Below, in pieces: positions 24,347 to 33,281 of a DNA stretch of 35,789 bases; position 1 is the first letter of the stretch; each line of letters starts with the position of its first letter. The position numbers were made by a program, and so were the translations under genes. Under the pieces are notes generated by a model that saw nothing but the letters and a program-made list of their open reading frames with translations, made no database searches and was not told the DNA's origin. This stretch comes from Gemmatimonadota bacterium (GTDB lineage: Bacteria > Gemmatimonadota > Gemmatimonadetes > Gemmatimonadales > GWC2-71-9): the NCBI GenBank assembly GCA_027294455.1, contig JAPULZ010000155.1, positions 1 through 35,789 on the forward strand, given 5' to 3'.

Positions 24347-24371
24347 AGTAAAATACATATAGTAAAATACT
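24347..24371 (-). promoter_or_regulatory. Candidate PadR operator/promoter: repeated AGTAAAATAC
   Basis: AGTAAAATAC occurs twice, at 24347-24356 and 24361-24370, separated by ATAT (14-base period). The second copy extends to AGTA-AAA-TACT, a perfect palindrome; the first ends TACA. The patch is strikingly AT-rich in GC-rich DNA and lies just upstream of the PadR start, overlapping where a -10 region would be (TATAT stretches on the minus strand). Autorepression by PadR is the natural reading. Confidence 0.65.
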
Positions 24372-24457
24372 GATAGAGCCCGATCGCGCAACCCCGGGCG
24401 TCGGCGGAGGCCGTGTCTCGATGAGATGCCGGCGGGCCGGCTATGGATGGAAGGCAG

Positions 24458-25756
24458 TCATCGTGTGCGGAGATCGTCCCAGCGGCCGCCGACGCATGTC
24501 TCCGCCACCGCGCCGTTCGCCGTGCCAAATACGAAGGCGTCTAGGAGGGTGGTTTCGTCGCAACCGCGCAGCGCCGGTACTGCGAGATCGATGGCGGCGA
24601 AATCGGCCCACGCACCGGCCTCGATGCGGCCGGCGTCGAGGCCCAGGGACTTTGCTCCGTTGGCGGTCGCGATCTGGAGCAAGCGGCGCGCGGTGCTCCC
24701 GGTGCCGTCGGTGTGCATGCCTCGCGACTGGTTGGCGAGGCGTTGGCCGTACTCCAGCCAGCGCATTTCCTCGGTCATGCAGATGCGCAGATTGGAATCG
24801 GTGCCGAGTGTGATGCGGCCGTCGGCGGGGTGGTGCCCGGGAAGCTCGGGAACCCCGTCGCCGAGATTTCCCTCCGTGGTCGGGCAGATACAAGCGGTGC
24901 CCCCGGCGTTCAGGAATCGGGCCATGTCGGCCGGATCGGTGTGGGTGCAGTGCACCGCCGTCACGTTGTGCATCCCGCGCATGACGCCGTCGAGCGCGGC
25001 CATGGGAGGCTTGCCGTAGGCGGCGATGGAGTCCGCCACCTCCTTTTGTTGCTCTTCGACATGGATGTGGAACGGTATGCTCCGTCGTACCGACTCGGCG
25101 TGGAGTTGGCCGATGTCCTCCAAGCTCGCCGCGCGAAGGCTGTGCACCACGGCCCCGAGGCTTTGGGTTGGGTCCTCGAGTTCATCCTGGAGACGGTCGA
25201 AGTTACGCCAATATTCTTCGGGAGAGGACGTGCGAAAGCGCTGCTGCGCTGCGCCGAGTGGTTGGCCGATGCCGCCCGTCTTGTAATACGCATTGAGAAG
25301 CACGATGCGGATGCCCACGGCGCCTGCGGCCTTGAGTAGCAGCCGATCGAACTCGTAGTCGGTGGCGTTCTTCGAGTGGTGGAAGTAATGGAACTCGCCC
25401 ACGGCGGTGATTCCGGCGGCGCGCATCTCGCGAAACGCTTGCAGGCAGAGCCGATAGAAGGCCTCGTCGTTCAGATCGGTGACGAGGCGATACATCGCTT
25501 CCCTCCAACTCCAAAAATTCTCCTTGCCGTGGGGAAAGTCCTCGCCACTGCCGCGCAGTCCCCGTTGAAACGCGTGGGAGTGCGTATTGATGAATCCCGG
25601 AAGCAGGGCGCGGCGGGGAAGCCGTTTGGTTGGTTTGAGATCCAGCGCTCCAACCTGAAGGATGCGGCCGGCGGCATCGACCGCAATCTGCACGTCGGAC
25701 TCGAAACGCTTGCCGGTCCACGTCCAATCGGCGTGAACGACTTGCCGCGGCTTCAT
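24458..25756 (-). CDS. hutF: Formimidoylglutamate deiminase
   Basis: This 432-residue protein is an amidohydrolase of the HutF type, converting N-formimidoyl-L-glutamate to N-formyl-L-glutamate and ammonia in the five-step histidine degradation route. The metal-binding HxH is His59/His61 in GFINTHSHAFQRGLRG. Other ligands and catalytic residues are His232 and Glu235 in FHIHVEEQ, His269 in AVHCTHTD, and Asp320 in LGTDSN. The CPTTEGNLGDG stretch at about 291-301 is characteristic of HutF. No other hut gene (hutH, hutU, hutI, hutG) is in the window. It is the last gene of the seven-gene minus-strand run and starts seven bases after the ArgE-like gene. Confidence 0.92.
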   Translation of the reverse strand: MKPRQVVHADWTWTGKRFESDVQIAVDAAGRILQVGALDLKPTKRLPRRALLPGFINTHSHAFQRGLRGSGEDFPHGKENFWSWREAMYRLVTDLNDEAFYRLCLQAFREMRAAGITAVGEFHYFHHSKNATDYEFDRLLLKAAGAVGIRIVLLNAYYKTGGIGQPLGAAQQRFRTSSPEEYWRNFDRLQDELEDPTQSLGAVVHSLRAASLEDIGQLHAESVRRSIPFHIHVEEQQKEVADSIAAYGKPPMAALDGVMRGMHNVTAVHCTHTDPADMARFLNAGGTACICPTTEGNLGDGVPELPGHHPADGRITLGTDSNLRICMTEEMRWLEYGQRLANQSRGMHTDGTGSTARRLLQIATANGAKSLGLDAGRIEAGAWADFAAIDLAVPALRGCDETTLLDAFVFGTANGAVAETCVGGRWDDLRTR

Positions 25757-25763
25757 CGATCGG

Positions 25764-26924
25764 TCACGCCGCCGGGCAACAATGCTGGCGGATCACTTCC
25801 TCGAGGAGTGCGGCGCCGCGCTGGAATTCGTCGACCGGCATGGATTCGTTTGGCTTGTGGGCGACCTCGATGGACCCAGGCCCCCAGATGACGCACTCGA
25901 ATCCCAGCGTCTGTAGCCAGCCGGCGTCCGTCGCGTACGACGCGCTCTCGGTGTGGTGCTGCGCCATGTGCCGGCAGAGCGTGGCGTGGATGACGGCTTG
26001 CTCGTCGAGCAGCATGGGCGGGCTCTCGTACATGACGTCCATGTGGTACGGGGTCTCACCGAGGGCCGCGTCGAGCGCGGCGCGAATCCGCTCGAGCAAC
26101 GGGGCGCTTTCCATCTCCGGAAGGAGCCGGAACCCCACGTGGAGCTGGCACGCGTCGGGCACCACGTTGACGGCGGCCCCTCCCGAGACCTGGGCGACGT
26201 TCAGCGGCACGTAGGGAACCTCGGGAAAGTGCTCGCGGTGTGCCGGACGTTCCTGTTCGAGTTGGTGCCGCAGGTGGGACAGCGCGACGATCATGCGTCC
26301 CACCGGTTCGATGGCATTCACGCCGAGGTGGGGATAGCCGCTGTGGGCCGGGGTGCCCTCCACGGTCAGGCGGACCGCGAGGTGCCCCTTGTGCATGCGG
26401 ATCACACGCAAAGACGTGGGCTCGCCGATGATGGTGCTCTTGGGAAGGCCTGCACCGCCGCCGTCCCACGACTCGGCGAAATGCTTGGCGCCGACCGTGC
26501 CGACCTCCTCGTCATAGGTGAAGATTAACACCAGCGGGTGCCTCAGCTTGTCGAGATGCAGGCGCGCCGCGGCGTTCGCGGCGATGGCGAGAAACCCCTT
26601 CATGTCGCTCGCGCCGCGCCCCACGTAACGCTCTCCGGCATCGGTCAGCACGAACGGATCGGATTGCCAGCTGTCTTCGTCGGCGGGCACGACGTCCATG
26701 TGCCCGGACAAGGTCAACCCGTGGCGCTCGTCCCTTTCCTCGGGGCCAAACTCGACGACGAGGTTGGTCTTGGTCTGGTCGGGTGAAATATTCCGCGCGA
26801 ACCGCACGCCCGGGCGATCCAGGTAGTTGCACAGAAAATCGGCGAGGGGGAGGTTGGTGTTGCGGCTCACGGTATCGAAGCCGACGAGTCGTGCGAGCAG
26901 CTCGGCATTCGTCAAGGTCGTCAC
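25764..26924 (-). CDS. argE: ArgE-like M20 deacylase (acetylornithine deacetylase family)
   Basis: This 386-residue protein is a dinuclear zinc M20 metallopeptidase of the acetylornithine deacetylase branch. Metal and catalytic residues are His75 and Asp77 (SGHMDVVPA), Asp107 (GRGASDMKGF), Glu139/Glu140 (TYDEEVG), Glu168 (IIGEPT) and a late His in VAHKPNE. The dimerisation domain lies between (about 180-290, HKGHLAVRLTVEG onwards). It starts 38 bases after the DUF1028 stop and ends seven bases before hutF. That coupling raises the possibility that it removes the formyl group from N-formylglutamate, the product of HutF, in place of HutG. The ArgE name rests on family resemblance; substrate is not proven by sequence. 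Confidence 0.88.
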   Translation of the reverse strand: MTTLTNAELLARLVGFDTVSRNTNLPLADFLCNYLDRPGVRFARNISPDQTKTNLVVEFGPEERDERHGLTLSGHMDVVPADEDSWQSDPFVLTDAGERYVGRGASDMKGFLAIAANAAARLHLDKLRHPLVLIFTYDEEVGTVGAKHFAESWDGGGAGLPKSTIIGEPTSLRVIRMHKGHLAVRLTVEGTPAHSGYPHLGVNAIEPVGRMIVALSHLRHQLEQERPAHREHFPEVPYVPLNVAQVSGGAAVNVVPDACQLHVGFRLLPEMESAPLLERIRAALDAALGETPYHMDVMYESPPMLLDEQAVIHATLCRHMAQHHTESASYATDAGWLQTLGFECVIWGPGSIEVAHKPNESMPVDEFQRGAALLEEVIRQHCCPAA

Positions 26925-26962
26925 GCGCGCGCTCCCAGCCTACGCAGGGTCGCCACGGCCGA

Positions 26963-28021
26963 TCATCGACGCACGGCGGTGAGGTTGGCGACTTGGCGTT
27001 GCACCTCCGCGGCCTTGCCCGCCGCTTCGAGGGCCAGCCACAATTGCGCGACCGTCGCCTCGTTCACCAGCCCGCGGGGAGATCCCCTCGCCGAGGTGGA
27101 CAGCTGGTGCGCGGCGCGGAACGCATCTACGGCCTCCACCATGTCCGCCGCATACAAGGACGCGCCGCGCCCGAGCTCGAGGGAGTCCGCATCGGGACGG
27201 AAGTATCCCAATGCGTGGAGCATGATCCTCAATTGAATCACGTCCTGGCCGGCGAATTGCTGGAGCGTGCGGAACCCGAGGGTTTGGGAGATCGTGTTGT
27301 AGATGCGGCGAAGCTCGGCCACCGGGGTGGGATGCTCGCACACGTTGATGTTGGCGGTGATGCCGTCCGGTCGCCGCGAGCGGCCTGGCCTGGCATCGGC
27401 GATGATGACCGCCGCGGACTGCACCCGCCCCTTACGCGCGTCCCCGCCGGCCGCCTGACCGGCGGCCAGGGCCTCGATCAGTCGGTCCGCGAGATGGCGC
27501 CCGGTGACTCCGGTGGACTCGAGACTCCTGACTACTGCGTCGAGGACTTGGGGGCCCACCAGCAAGTTGCCCTGCGTCACGAAATTCGTGCCCGCCCGGT
27601 GTCCGGCCCACGAGCTCGTGCTGTCGCCGGTGTGCTGCGCGCTGCCGCCGCGGAGTCCGATCACGCCCACCTGTCTGTGGGACGCCCGAGAATCGTTCGC
27701 GGTGGCGTCGCGGAGCGCGGCCTCGGCGGCCATGCCTCGTTCCAGCATGTCCAACAGCTCGTTACCGTATTCGACGCGAGTCGACGCCTGTGTGGCCACC
27801 GCACCGACGCCCGCTCGCACCCAGGGTACGCCGTTGCCGACGCACGCGACGCGGGTCGTGACAGCCACGCCAACCTCCCCGGTGGCCGGGTCTATGGCGG
27901 CGATGGAAAACGTATGAAACGTGAGATCGCCGCTCCACGACACCGGTTCCTGTGCGGTGCCGGTGATGGGGGCCAGCCCCACCGAGACGAGCAGGCAGGT
28001 CGCCCGAAGATCCTGGTGCAT
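26963..28021 (-). CDS. Secreted DUF1028 protein with C-terminal extension
   Basis: The protein has about 352 residues with a signal peptide (cleavage near GTAQ). Residues about 33-235 match DUF1028: FHTFSIAAIDPATGEVGVAV, GVPWVRAGVGAVATQA, and GNLLVGPQVLDAVVRSLE. DUF1028 folds like Ntn hydrolases and its substrate is unknown. The C-terminal part (about 235-350) contains LRIMLHALGYFRPDADSLELG and DAFRAAHQL, which looks like the peptidoglycan-binding-like domain often attached to DUF1028. An ATG two codons further upstream sits right against the ribosome site (GAGAGGA), so I place the start at the second ATG. It lies in the seven-gene run, 17 bases after the amidase stop. Confidence 0.83.
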   Translation of the reverse strand: MHQDLRATCLLVSVGLAPITGTAQEPVSWSGDLTFHTFSIAAIDPATGEVGVAVTTRVACVGNGVPWVRAGVGAVATQASTRVEYGNELLDMLERGMAAEAALRDATANDSRASHRQVGVIGLRGGSAQHTGDSTSSWAGHRAGTNFVTQGNLLVGPQVLDAVVRSLESTGVTGRHLADRLIEALAAGQAAGGDARKGRVQSAAVIIADARPGRSRRPDGITANINVCEHPTPVAELRRIYNTISQTLGFRTLQQFAGQDVIQLRIMLHALGYFRPDADSLELGRGASLYAADMVEAVDAFRAAHQLSTSARGSPRGLVNEATVAQLWLALEAAGKAAEVQRQVANLTAVRR

Positions 28022-28038
28022 GGGCATTCCTCTCTACC

Positions 28039-28860
28039 TCACAATTCGTCTGGGAGCGCATCCACCTCGGCGGGCAAATCCTCGACGTAACAAGGATATT
28101 CCCGCTTGGCGTGATCGGATACGGATCGGTACACCTCGGCGGCGACGACTTGCTCGTCGGCCGATGTCTCGGCGATCACGACGCCGGAGGGATCGACGAT
28201 CCAACCCAGTCCGCCGAAGGTGAGGTCGCCTTCTTCGCCGGCCCGGTTCGAGCTTGCGACATAGCAACCTGACACCACCGCGGCCATCTGCACGGCCGTT
28301 CGCCAGCGGTGCAGCGTCGAGACCGGCGTGGCTCGCGGCACCACGATCACGTCGGCGCCCAGGCGCCCGTAGTGACGGGCCCACTCGTTGAACATGATGT
28401 CGGTGCAGATCAGGAACGCCACGTTCAGTCCCCCGACCTCCATCATGTCGAACGCCCGCTCGCCACGCTCGAACCAGAGGGCTTCGTACCACCCCTCCTC
28501 GTGAGGGAAGAATTGCTTGGTATGGGCCGGGGTGATCCCGGAGGTGGATTCCCAGACGAAGCCCTCCACCACGCTGGCGCCTTCCTCGAAGATCGGGTGC
28601 GAGCCCAGGACCACGGGCGCGCCCAGGTCGGCGTAGTGTGGCACGGCCTGCTCGTGCAGACGTTGCACCGCTACGAGGTCGTCGAAATCCGGTTCCCGGT
28701 TGGCGCATAGCCATGGCCCGAACGGCATCTCGTTGAGGAGAAACATGTCGGCCTTGGCGTCTCGCGCGTCGGCCGCGAGGCTTGCCCAGCCGGCGTCCTG
28801 CGGCGTCATCATCACGGAAGCCTCGCACACAGCGAGGCGCACGGGGCCTTCGGCGCTCAC
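28039..28860 (-). CDS. Nitrilase-superfamily carbon-nitrogen hydrolase
   Basis: This 273-residue protein has the nitrilase catalytic triad: Glu44 (LLNEMPFG), Lys115 (HTKQFFP) and Cys152 (FLICTDIMF). It should hydrolyse an amide or nitrile in the cytoplasm. The [16 protein letters not shown] stretch after the cysteine and YVASSNR near 200 are typical of N-carbamoyl- or omega-amidase-like branches, but I cannot choose between them. The start is GTG, and it overlaps the threonine synthase stop codon as GTGA, so the two are translationally coupled. The amide nitrogen theme matches its neighbours ArgE and HutF. Confidence 0.87.
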   Translation of the reverse strand: MSAEGPVRLAVCEASVMMTPQDAGWASLAADARDAKADMFLLNEMPFGPWLCANREPDFDDLVAVQRLHEQAVPHYADLGAPVVLGSHPIFEEGASVVEGFVWESTSGITPAHTKQFFPHEEGWYEALWFERGERAFDMMEVGGLNVAFLICTDIMFNEWARHYGRLGADVIVVPRATPVSTLHRWRTAVQMAAVVSGCYVASSNRAGEEGDLTFGGLGWIVDPSGVVIAETSADEQVVAAEVYRSVSDHAKREYPCYVEDLPAEVDALPDEL

Positions 28861-29912
28861 AATCGCAATACCTTTCGGACGGCGCCCAGGTGATCAGCCG
28901 CCGTCGGGGGTGGAGGACATTGGTCAATGGCTCGGGACGGGTCCTTCAGGCCGTGTCCCGTCAACGTACAAACAATAATAGAGGAGGCGGGGACTCGGTT
29001 GGCTGCGTTCACCTTCTTGAGGCCGGCGACCGCCGCAGCGGATGCCGGTTCGGCGAAGATGCCTTCCACCGACGCCACGAGGGTGAACGCGTCTAGAATC
29101 TCGGCGTCCGATACCGCGTCTATCGTGCCGTTGGATTCATCCCGGGCGGTTTCGGCGGCGCGCCAGTTCGCCGGATTGCCGATGCGAATGGCCGTGGCGA
29201 GGGTTTCCGGGGCGGTGACCGGACGTCCGACAACGATCGGCGCCGCGCCGGCGGCCTGGAACCCCATCATCCTCGGCAGCGTCGGGACCACTCCGGCCGC
29301 GTGATATTCTCGGTACCCCATCCAATAGGCCGTGATGTTTCCCGCATTGCCCACGGGAAGGTAGTGCTGGTCGGGGGCACGGCCGAGAGCATCGCAAATT
29401 TCGAAGGCGGCCGTTTTCTGCCCGTGGAGGCGATACGGATTGATGGAATTGACGATGGTGATGGAGTCCTCGTTGGCCAATGCGGTGACGAGCTCGAGGG
29501 CCCGATCGAAGTTGCCGGTGATCGCCACGACCTTCGCGCCGTGCATGACCGCCTGGCTCAGTTTTCCCAGGGCAATCTGGCCTTCGGGAATGAGTACGTA
29601 GGCGTCGATGCCGGCTCGGGCGGCGTAGGCGGCGGCCGAGGCCGAGGTGTTGCCCGTGGATGCGCAGATCACGCCGGCCGATCCCTCCGATACGGCCTGG
29701 GAGATCGCGACGGTCATCCCACGATCCTTGAACGACCCCGTGGGGTTCACGCCCTCCCACTTGACGTAGACGTGGGCGTCGAGGCCGAGGGCCTCGGCCA
29801 ACCGGGGGGTCTCCAGCAGCGGGGTGTTGCCTTCGAGGAGGGTGACGGCCTCGACGTCGGCCCCCAGCGGAAGGCGGGTCCGGTACTCCTCGATCACACC
29901 GCGCCAGGTCAT
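28857..29912 (-). CDS. thrC: Threonine synthase
   Basis: This 351-residue PLP enzyme converts O-phosphohomoserine to threonine. The PLP lysine is Lys62 in [27 protein letters not shown] follows near 85-100, and the phosphate-binding loop [12 protein letters not shown] is near 191-202. The length and start [15 protein letters not shown] match the short bacterial ThrC type. The frame is open upstream, but that part overlaps the MscS gene and has no family similarity. It begins 22 bases after the MscS stop and its own stop overlaps the nitrilase start. No thrA or thrB is in the window. Confidence 0.93.
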   Translation of the reverse strand: MTWRGVIEEYRTRLPLGADVEAVTLLEGNTPLLETPRLAEALGLDAHVYVKWEGVNPTGSFKDRGMTVAISQAVSEGSAGVICASTGNTSASAAAYAARAGIDAYVLIPEGQIALGKLSQAVMHGAKVVAITGNFDRALELVTALANEDSITIVNSINPYRLHGQKTAAFEICDALGRAPDQHYLPVGNAGNITAYWMGYREYHAAGVVPTLPRMMGFQAAGAAPIVVGRPVTAPETLATAIRIGNPANWRAAETARDESNGTIDAVSDAEILDAFTLVASVEGIFAEPASAAAVAGLKKVNAANRVPASSIIVCTLTGHGLKDPSRAIDQCPPPPTAADHLGAVRKVLRL

Positions 29913-29934
29913 GGTGGGAAAGATACTGCCGATG

Positions 29935-30819
29935 TTACGTGGCGGCGCCGCGGACCTCCAGGCCTCCACTCCGCACGTGCAGGTCACGCTGCGGGAATGG
30001 AATCTCGATGTTGTTCTGCTTGAAGCTGCGGGCGATCGCGTAGTTCAGCTCGCTTCGCAGCACGCGCGGCACGGTGGCGTATTGCCGCGTCCAGACCTGC
30101 AGCGTGAAGTTGAGCGAGCTGTCTCCGAACTCCTCGAAGAGCACGGTCGGCTTCGGGGTCGCCAGCACCCCGTCGTGGTGATTCGCCACCTCGATCAAGA
30201 GTCGCGTGACCACGTCGAGATCACTGGAATACGATACGCCGACAGGAATATCGAACCGCACCTTGCGATCCTGATAGCTCCAGTTGGTGACCTTGCTCGA
30301 GATGAATTCCGAGTTGGGCACGATGATGGCGATGTTATCGTTGGTGATGATCGTGGTGGAGCGTGCCGAGATGTTGACGACGTCCCCATGGACGGTCCCC
30401 ACGTCCACCCGATCGCCGATCTTGATCGGGCGCTCGAACAGGATGATCAAGCCGCTCACGAAATTGTTGATGATGTTCTGCAGGCCGAAGCCGATGCCGA
30501 CCCCGGCGGCGCCAGCCAGCAGAGTCAACGCGCTCAGGTCGATCCCGGCAGATTGCACGATGATGATCACGCCGACCGCGATCACCACGTATCGCACGAT
30601 GGTTGCGATGGACTGGTGAATGCTCTTGTCGACGTCCGATACGCGCCCGAGGGAACGAGCCACCCATCGCTTCAGCTGTCCCGAGACGACGATCAGGAGG
30701 GTGAAGAGGAGGATGACGTAGGTGAGAGTCCACAACGTCACCTGCGTCCCGCCGAGCTGGAACAGCGGAAAGTTCAAGGCATTCCAAACGGCGACGGCGA
30801 CATCGGTGATCCGATCCAT
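29935..30819 (-). CDS. Small-conductance mechanosensitive channel (MscS family)
   Basis: The protein has 294 residues. Three transmembrane helices are expected at about 27-48, 73-92 and 98-125. The pore-lining third helix carries [24 protein letters not shown], followed by [11 protein letters not shown], the MscS signature into the beta domain, and a C-terminal cytoplasmic alpha/beta domain (about 180-285). It releases solutes on hypo-osmotic shock. It lies 20 bases after the beta-lactamase-fold gene and 22 before threonine synthase, so it is embedded in an amino-acid metabolism transcript. Confidence 0.93.
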   Translation of the reverse strand: MDRITDVAVAVWNALNFPLFQLGGTQVTLWTLTYVILLFTLLIVVSGQLKRWVARSLGRVSDVDKSIHQSIATIVRYVVIAVGVIIIVQSAGIDLSALTLLAGAAGVGIGFGLQNIINNFVSGLIILFERPIKIGDRVDVGTVHGDVVNISARSTTIITNDNIAIIVPNSEFISSKVTNWSYQDRKVRFDIPVGVSYSSDLDVVTRLLIEVANHHDGVLATPKPTVLFEEFGDSSLNFTLQVWTRQYATVPRVLRSELNYAIARSFKQNNIEIPFPQRDLHVRSGGLEVRGAAT

Positions 30820-30839
30820 GCGCTACCCCTCGTCTGTGC

Positions 30840-32015
30840 TCACCTCGTTGTGGCTGCCACGAGCTCCTGCAGCAGGTCTGTTGCCGCGCGGCCGAGGTTG
30901 GTTAGACCGCGATTGTAATTCCGGAGCATGACCACGCCAAGGGTGGTTTCCGGGTCGAAAACGATTGTCGCGTTGTATCCTGCAACGGAGCCTCCGTGCC
31001 CCACGGTCTTCATTCCATTCTCGAGCGTCCGAATGGTGAAGCCGAGCCCGTAGCCGTTCGCCGAATCCTCCGGCGTTTGGACGCGCATCATCTCCTCCCG
31101 CATCTGCGGCGGTAGGAGCGGGGTCGGGGACGTTCCCATGACGCCCGAGGCGAAGCGGGCCAGGTCGGCGACGTTGGAGTAAATACCGCCGTTGGGCACC
31201 TTGTACCCACGGCCGGCGTGCTCGAGTTCCGGCAACGCGATGCTGACGGTGCTGTCGTCGTCGACCATGTATCCGACGGCGAGGTGGGGCTGGAGGGATG
31301 CGGTCATGATGAACATGGTGTTGTTCATGCCGAGCGGGCCGATGATCCGCTCCCGGACGAGATCCATGAAAGGCCGGCGCGCGACGCGAGACGTTGCCAG
31401 GCCCAGAGCGCCGAAACCGATATTCGAGTAGGAATACTGCTCGCCGGGAGGTCCCAGCAGGGTCACCGTGGGAAGCGAGGCGATGACCTTGTCCTCCCAC
31501 TCGGCGATGGGTCCTGCTGCCGCGTCGGGGAGGTTGGGTTCCCGGATCAGGCCCGCGGTGTGACTGGCGAGCCGCCGGAACGAGATGGCGTTTATTTCGC
31601 TTTCGGTGGCCGCCAGCTGTCGGAGCGGCGGGAAATATTGTACCACTGGGTCGTCCAGGTCGAAACGGCCTTCGGCCGCCAGCTGCGCCATGGCCACGGC
31701 CGTAAACGACTTGGAGATCGCGCCGATGCGGTAGATGGTCCGTGACCCCGCCGCGATTTGCCGCTGCTGGTCGGCCCAGCCGAATCCCTTGATCCAAAAC
31801 ACTTCGTTGCCCACGAACGCGGCAGCCGTGATGCCGCCGATACCGTCGCGTCCCACATCTTCGGTGATCTGCCGCTCGAATTGGAAGACGACGGGGATGG
31901 TGCGGGATCGCGCCTCGGCGAGTGTGACGGCTTGGGCCGACGTCGCCGTCGGGGACGTCGGCACCAAGAGCAGGAAGGTGGCGAGGGCCAAGAAGCGGCG
32001 AATGCGCTGGAGCAT
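30840..32015 (-). CDS. Beta-lactamase-fold protein with Ala in place of the catalytic Ser
   Basis: This 391-residue protein has a signal peptide (cleavage near TSAQA) and a class C beta-lactamase/penicillin-binding-like domain. The second motif is intact (Tyr196-Ser-Asn198 in YSYSNIGFGALG), as is the third (His340-Gly-Gly in TVGHGGSVAGYN). The nucleophile motif reads Ala99-Ile-Ser-Lys102 in YRIGAISKSFT, where relatives have SxxK (usually IGSISKSFT). One base (GCG for TCG) accounts for the change. Serine 101 is one step away from a normal nucleophile position and is unlikely to replace it. The protein is probably a pseudoenzyme or uses an altered mechanism. It is first in the seven-gene run. 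Confidence 0.87.
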   Translation of the reverse strand: MLQRIRRFLALATFLLLVPTSPTATSAQAVTLAEARSRTIPVVFQFERQITEDVGRDGIGGITAAAFVGNEVFWIKGFGWADQQRQIAAGSRTIYRIGAISKSFTAVAMAQLAAEGRFDLDDPVVQYFPPLRQLAATESEINAISFRRLASHTAGLIREPNLPDAAAGPIAEWEDKVIASLPTVTLLGPPGEQYSYSNIGFGALGLATSRVARRPFMDLVRERIIGPLGMNNTMFIMTASLQPHLAVGYMVDDDSTVSIALPELEHAGRGYKVPNGGIYSNVADLARFASGVMGTSPTPLLPPQMREEMMRVQTPEDSANGYGLGFTIRTLENGMKTVGHGGSVAGYNATIVFDPETTLGVVMLRNYNRGLTNLGRAATDLLQELVAATTR

Positions 32016-32190
32016 GGAGCTGTCTCCGAAAGAGCGTCTATGTCAAACTAGGGACGTCGGGCGCTCCGGTCGAGCATCTCTCCGGGTTCGTCCCATTCCT
32101 TATGTTATACCCCGACGGGCCGGCCGGGCTCCCGAATCGGGCTCTTTGGGTGTGTAGGTCGTGACCGACGTGCCGTGCGCCGAGGAGTGA

Positions 32191-33051
32191 CTATCGCTTG
32201 GTGAGGTACGCGAGGCGGGATGCGAGCTCGAACTGCGTCATGTCCTTCATATCCGGGTCGATCGATTCGAGGAGTTGCGAGAGTGCGGAGGTGGCAAACG
32301 AGAACCCCTTCCGCACGCCGGTGTGGGCGGTTCGTTGCGTCACCATGGCGCGCGAACGCGGCTGCATATCCATGAGACGACGATCCACGACGGCGTTCTT
32401 GAAACAGTCTCCGAGCTCCGCCACGAACATGACCATGTTGTCGACCGCCCGCGCCAACTGTAGCTCACCGAGGCCGGCAAAATCCGACTCGTCCTGTACG
32501 ACCGCGTAGCGGATCACCTTGCCGTCGTGCGACGCGTAGATGTCGAGGTAGGGACTGCGCGCCGTAGTCTCCTGAAGGCCGGCCATGCTCAGGCGTTTGG
32601 AGGGACCGGGCAGGCCCGCGAGGCTCACCCGGGCCGACAAGCCGCTGGTCAACGGGCTGCCCACTGAACGATAGGACTCCTCCCCAACCGCTTCGCGCGG
32701 TTGGCAGAAGACGGCGACGATCACCTCGTCGAAAGGAAGTTCGACGTCCGATTCATCCAGCGTCATCGTCAACCCGCTGTCGGAAAATGCAAACGACTTC
32801 ACGACCGTTTGGTCGGGGATGGCGGCGAGCGCGTCGCTTGCCACCGCCGTGACGCTCAGTCCCGTTGCACGAAGGCTCTCGATGGAGCTGTCGATCTTTT
32901 GCGCTTCGGTATCCGCCAGCCAAATCTCCGGTATCGGGTAGTTGGCTTTCATACGCACTTCCGCGGCGGTGAGTCCGAAATTTGGTGCTGCCGCTGCGAA
33001 GTCTGGTTCGTTGTGCGGTGGATCGGACACTAGGAGCGTGAATTCTTCCAT
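32191..33051 (-). CDS. Conserved-looking hypothetical protein
   Basis: I do not recognise this 286-residue protein. It has no signal peptide or transmembrane helix. The N-terminal part (about 5-110) alternates helices and strands, with FAAAAPNFGLTAAEVRMKANYP and a following EIWLADTEAQKIDSSIESLRATGL that looks like a small ferredoxin-like sensor fold. The middle (about 110-160) contains ELPFDEVIVAVFCQPRE, and the C-terminal part has LDIYASHDGKVIRYAVVQDESDFAGLG. A TTG four codons upstream is an alternative start. It is divergent from the pilin operon and 175 bases upstream of the seven-gene run on the same strand; no terminator was seen in that gap. Confidence 0.6.
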   Translation of the reverse strand: MEEFTLLVSDPPHNEPDFAAAAPNFGLTAAEVRMKANYPIPEIWLADTEAQKIDSSIESLRATGLSVTAVASDALAAIPDQTVVKSFAFSDSGLTMTLDESDVELPFDEVIVAVFCQPREAVGEESYRSVGSPLTSGLSARVSLAGLPGPSKRLSMAGLQETTARSPYLDIYASHDGKVIRYAVVQDESDFAGLGELQLARAVDNMVMFVAELGDCFKNAVVDRRLMDMQPRSRAMVTQRTAHTGVRKGFSFATSALSQLLESIDPDMKDMTQFELASRLAYLTKR

Positions 33052-33111
33052 GACGCTCGCCAAGGTATGGTGCTTCAGCCATTCTGTCCATGCCGAAAAT
33101 CACGTTTATTG

Positions 33112-33229
33112 GTGTAGTCTCCGTCGTGTTTCGTGTAGTCCTCATCGATTGTGACCGACGACACAGTGCCGCGGGATCCGCTATCACAGTTTCACAAGGT
33201 GCACACGTCTAATCTTGCCTGGTGCAAGA
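33112..33229 (+). promoter_or_regulatory. Direct repeats and hairpin upstream of the minor-pilin operon
   Basis: GTGTAGTC occurs at 33112-33119 and again at 33133-33140, exactly 21 bases apart (two helical turns), with partly matching flanks. Further down, TCTTGC and GCAAGA (33213-33229) form a six-base stem with a CTGGT loop. The region lies between divergent genes, so the repeats could be activator half-sites for either direction. No clear -35/-10 or sigma-54 signature was found. Confidence 0.4.
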
Positions 33230-33281
33230 GGCGTGTTTTCGTGCATGCCACGATTTCCGTAGACCTTCCCTGGAGGCTCCC

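Noticed and set aside
26783..28090. A 435-codon plus-strand frame
   Set aside because: It is antisense to the DUF1028 and ArgE-like genes and shows no recognisable motif.
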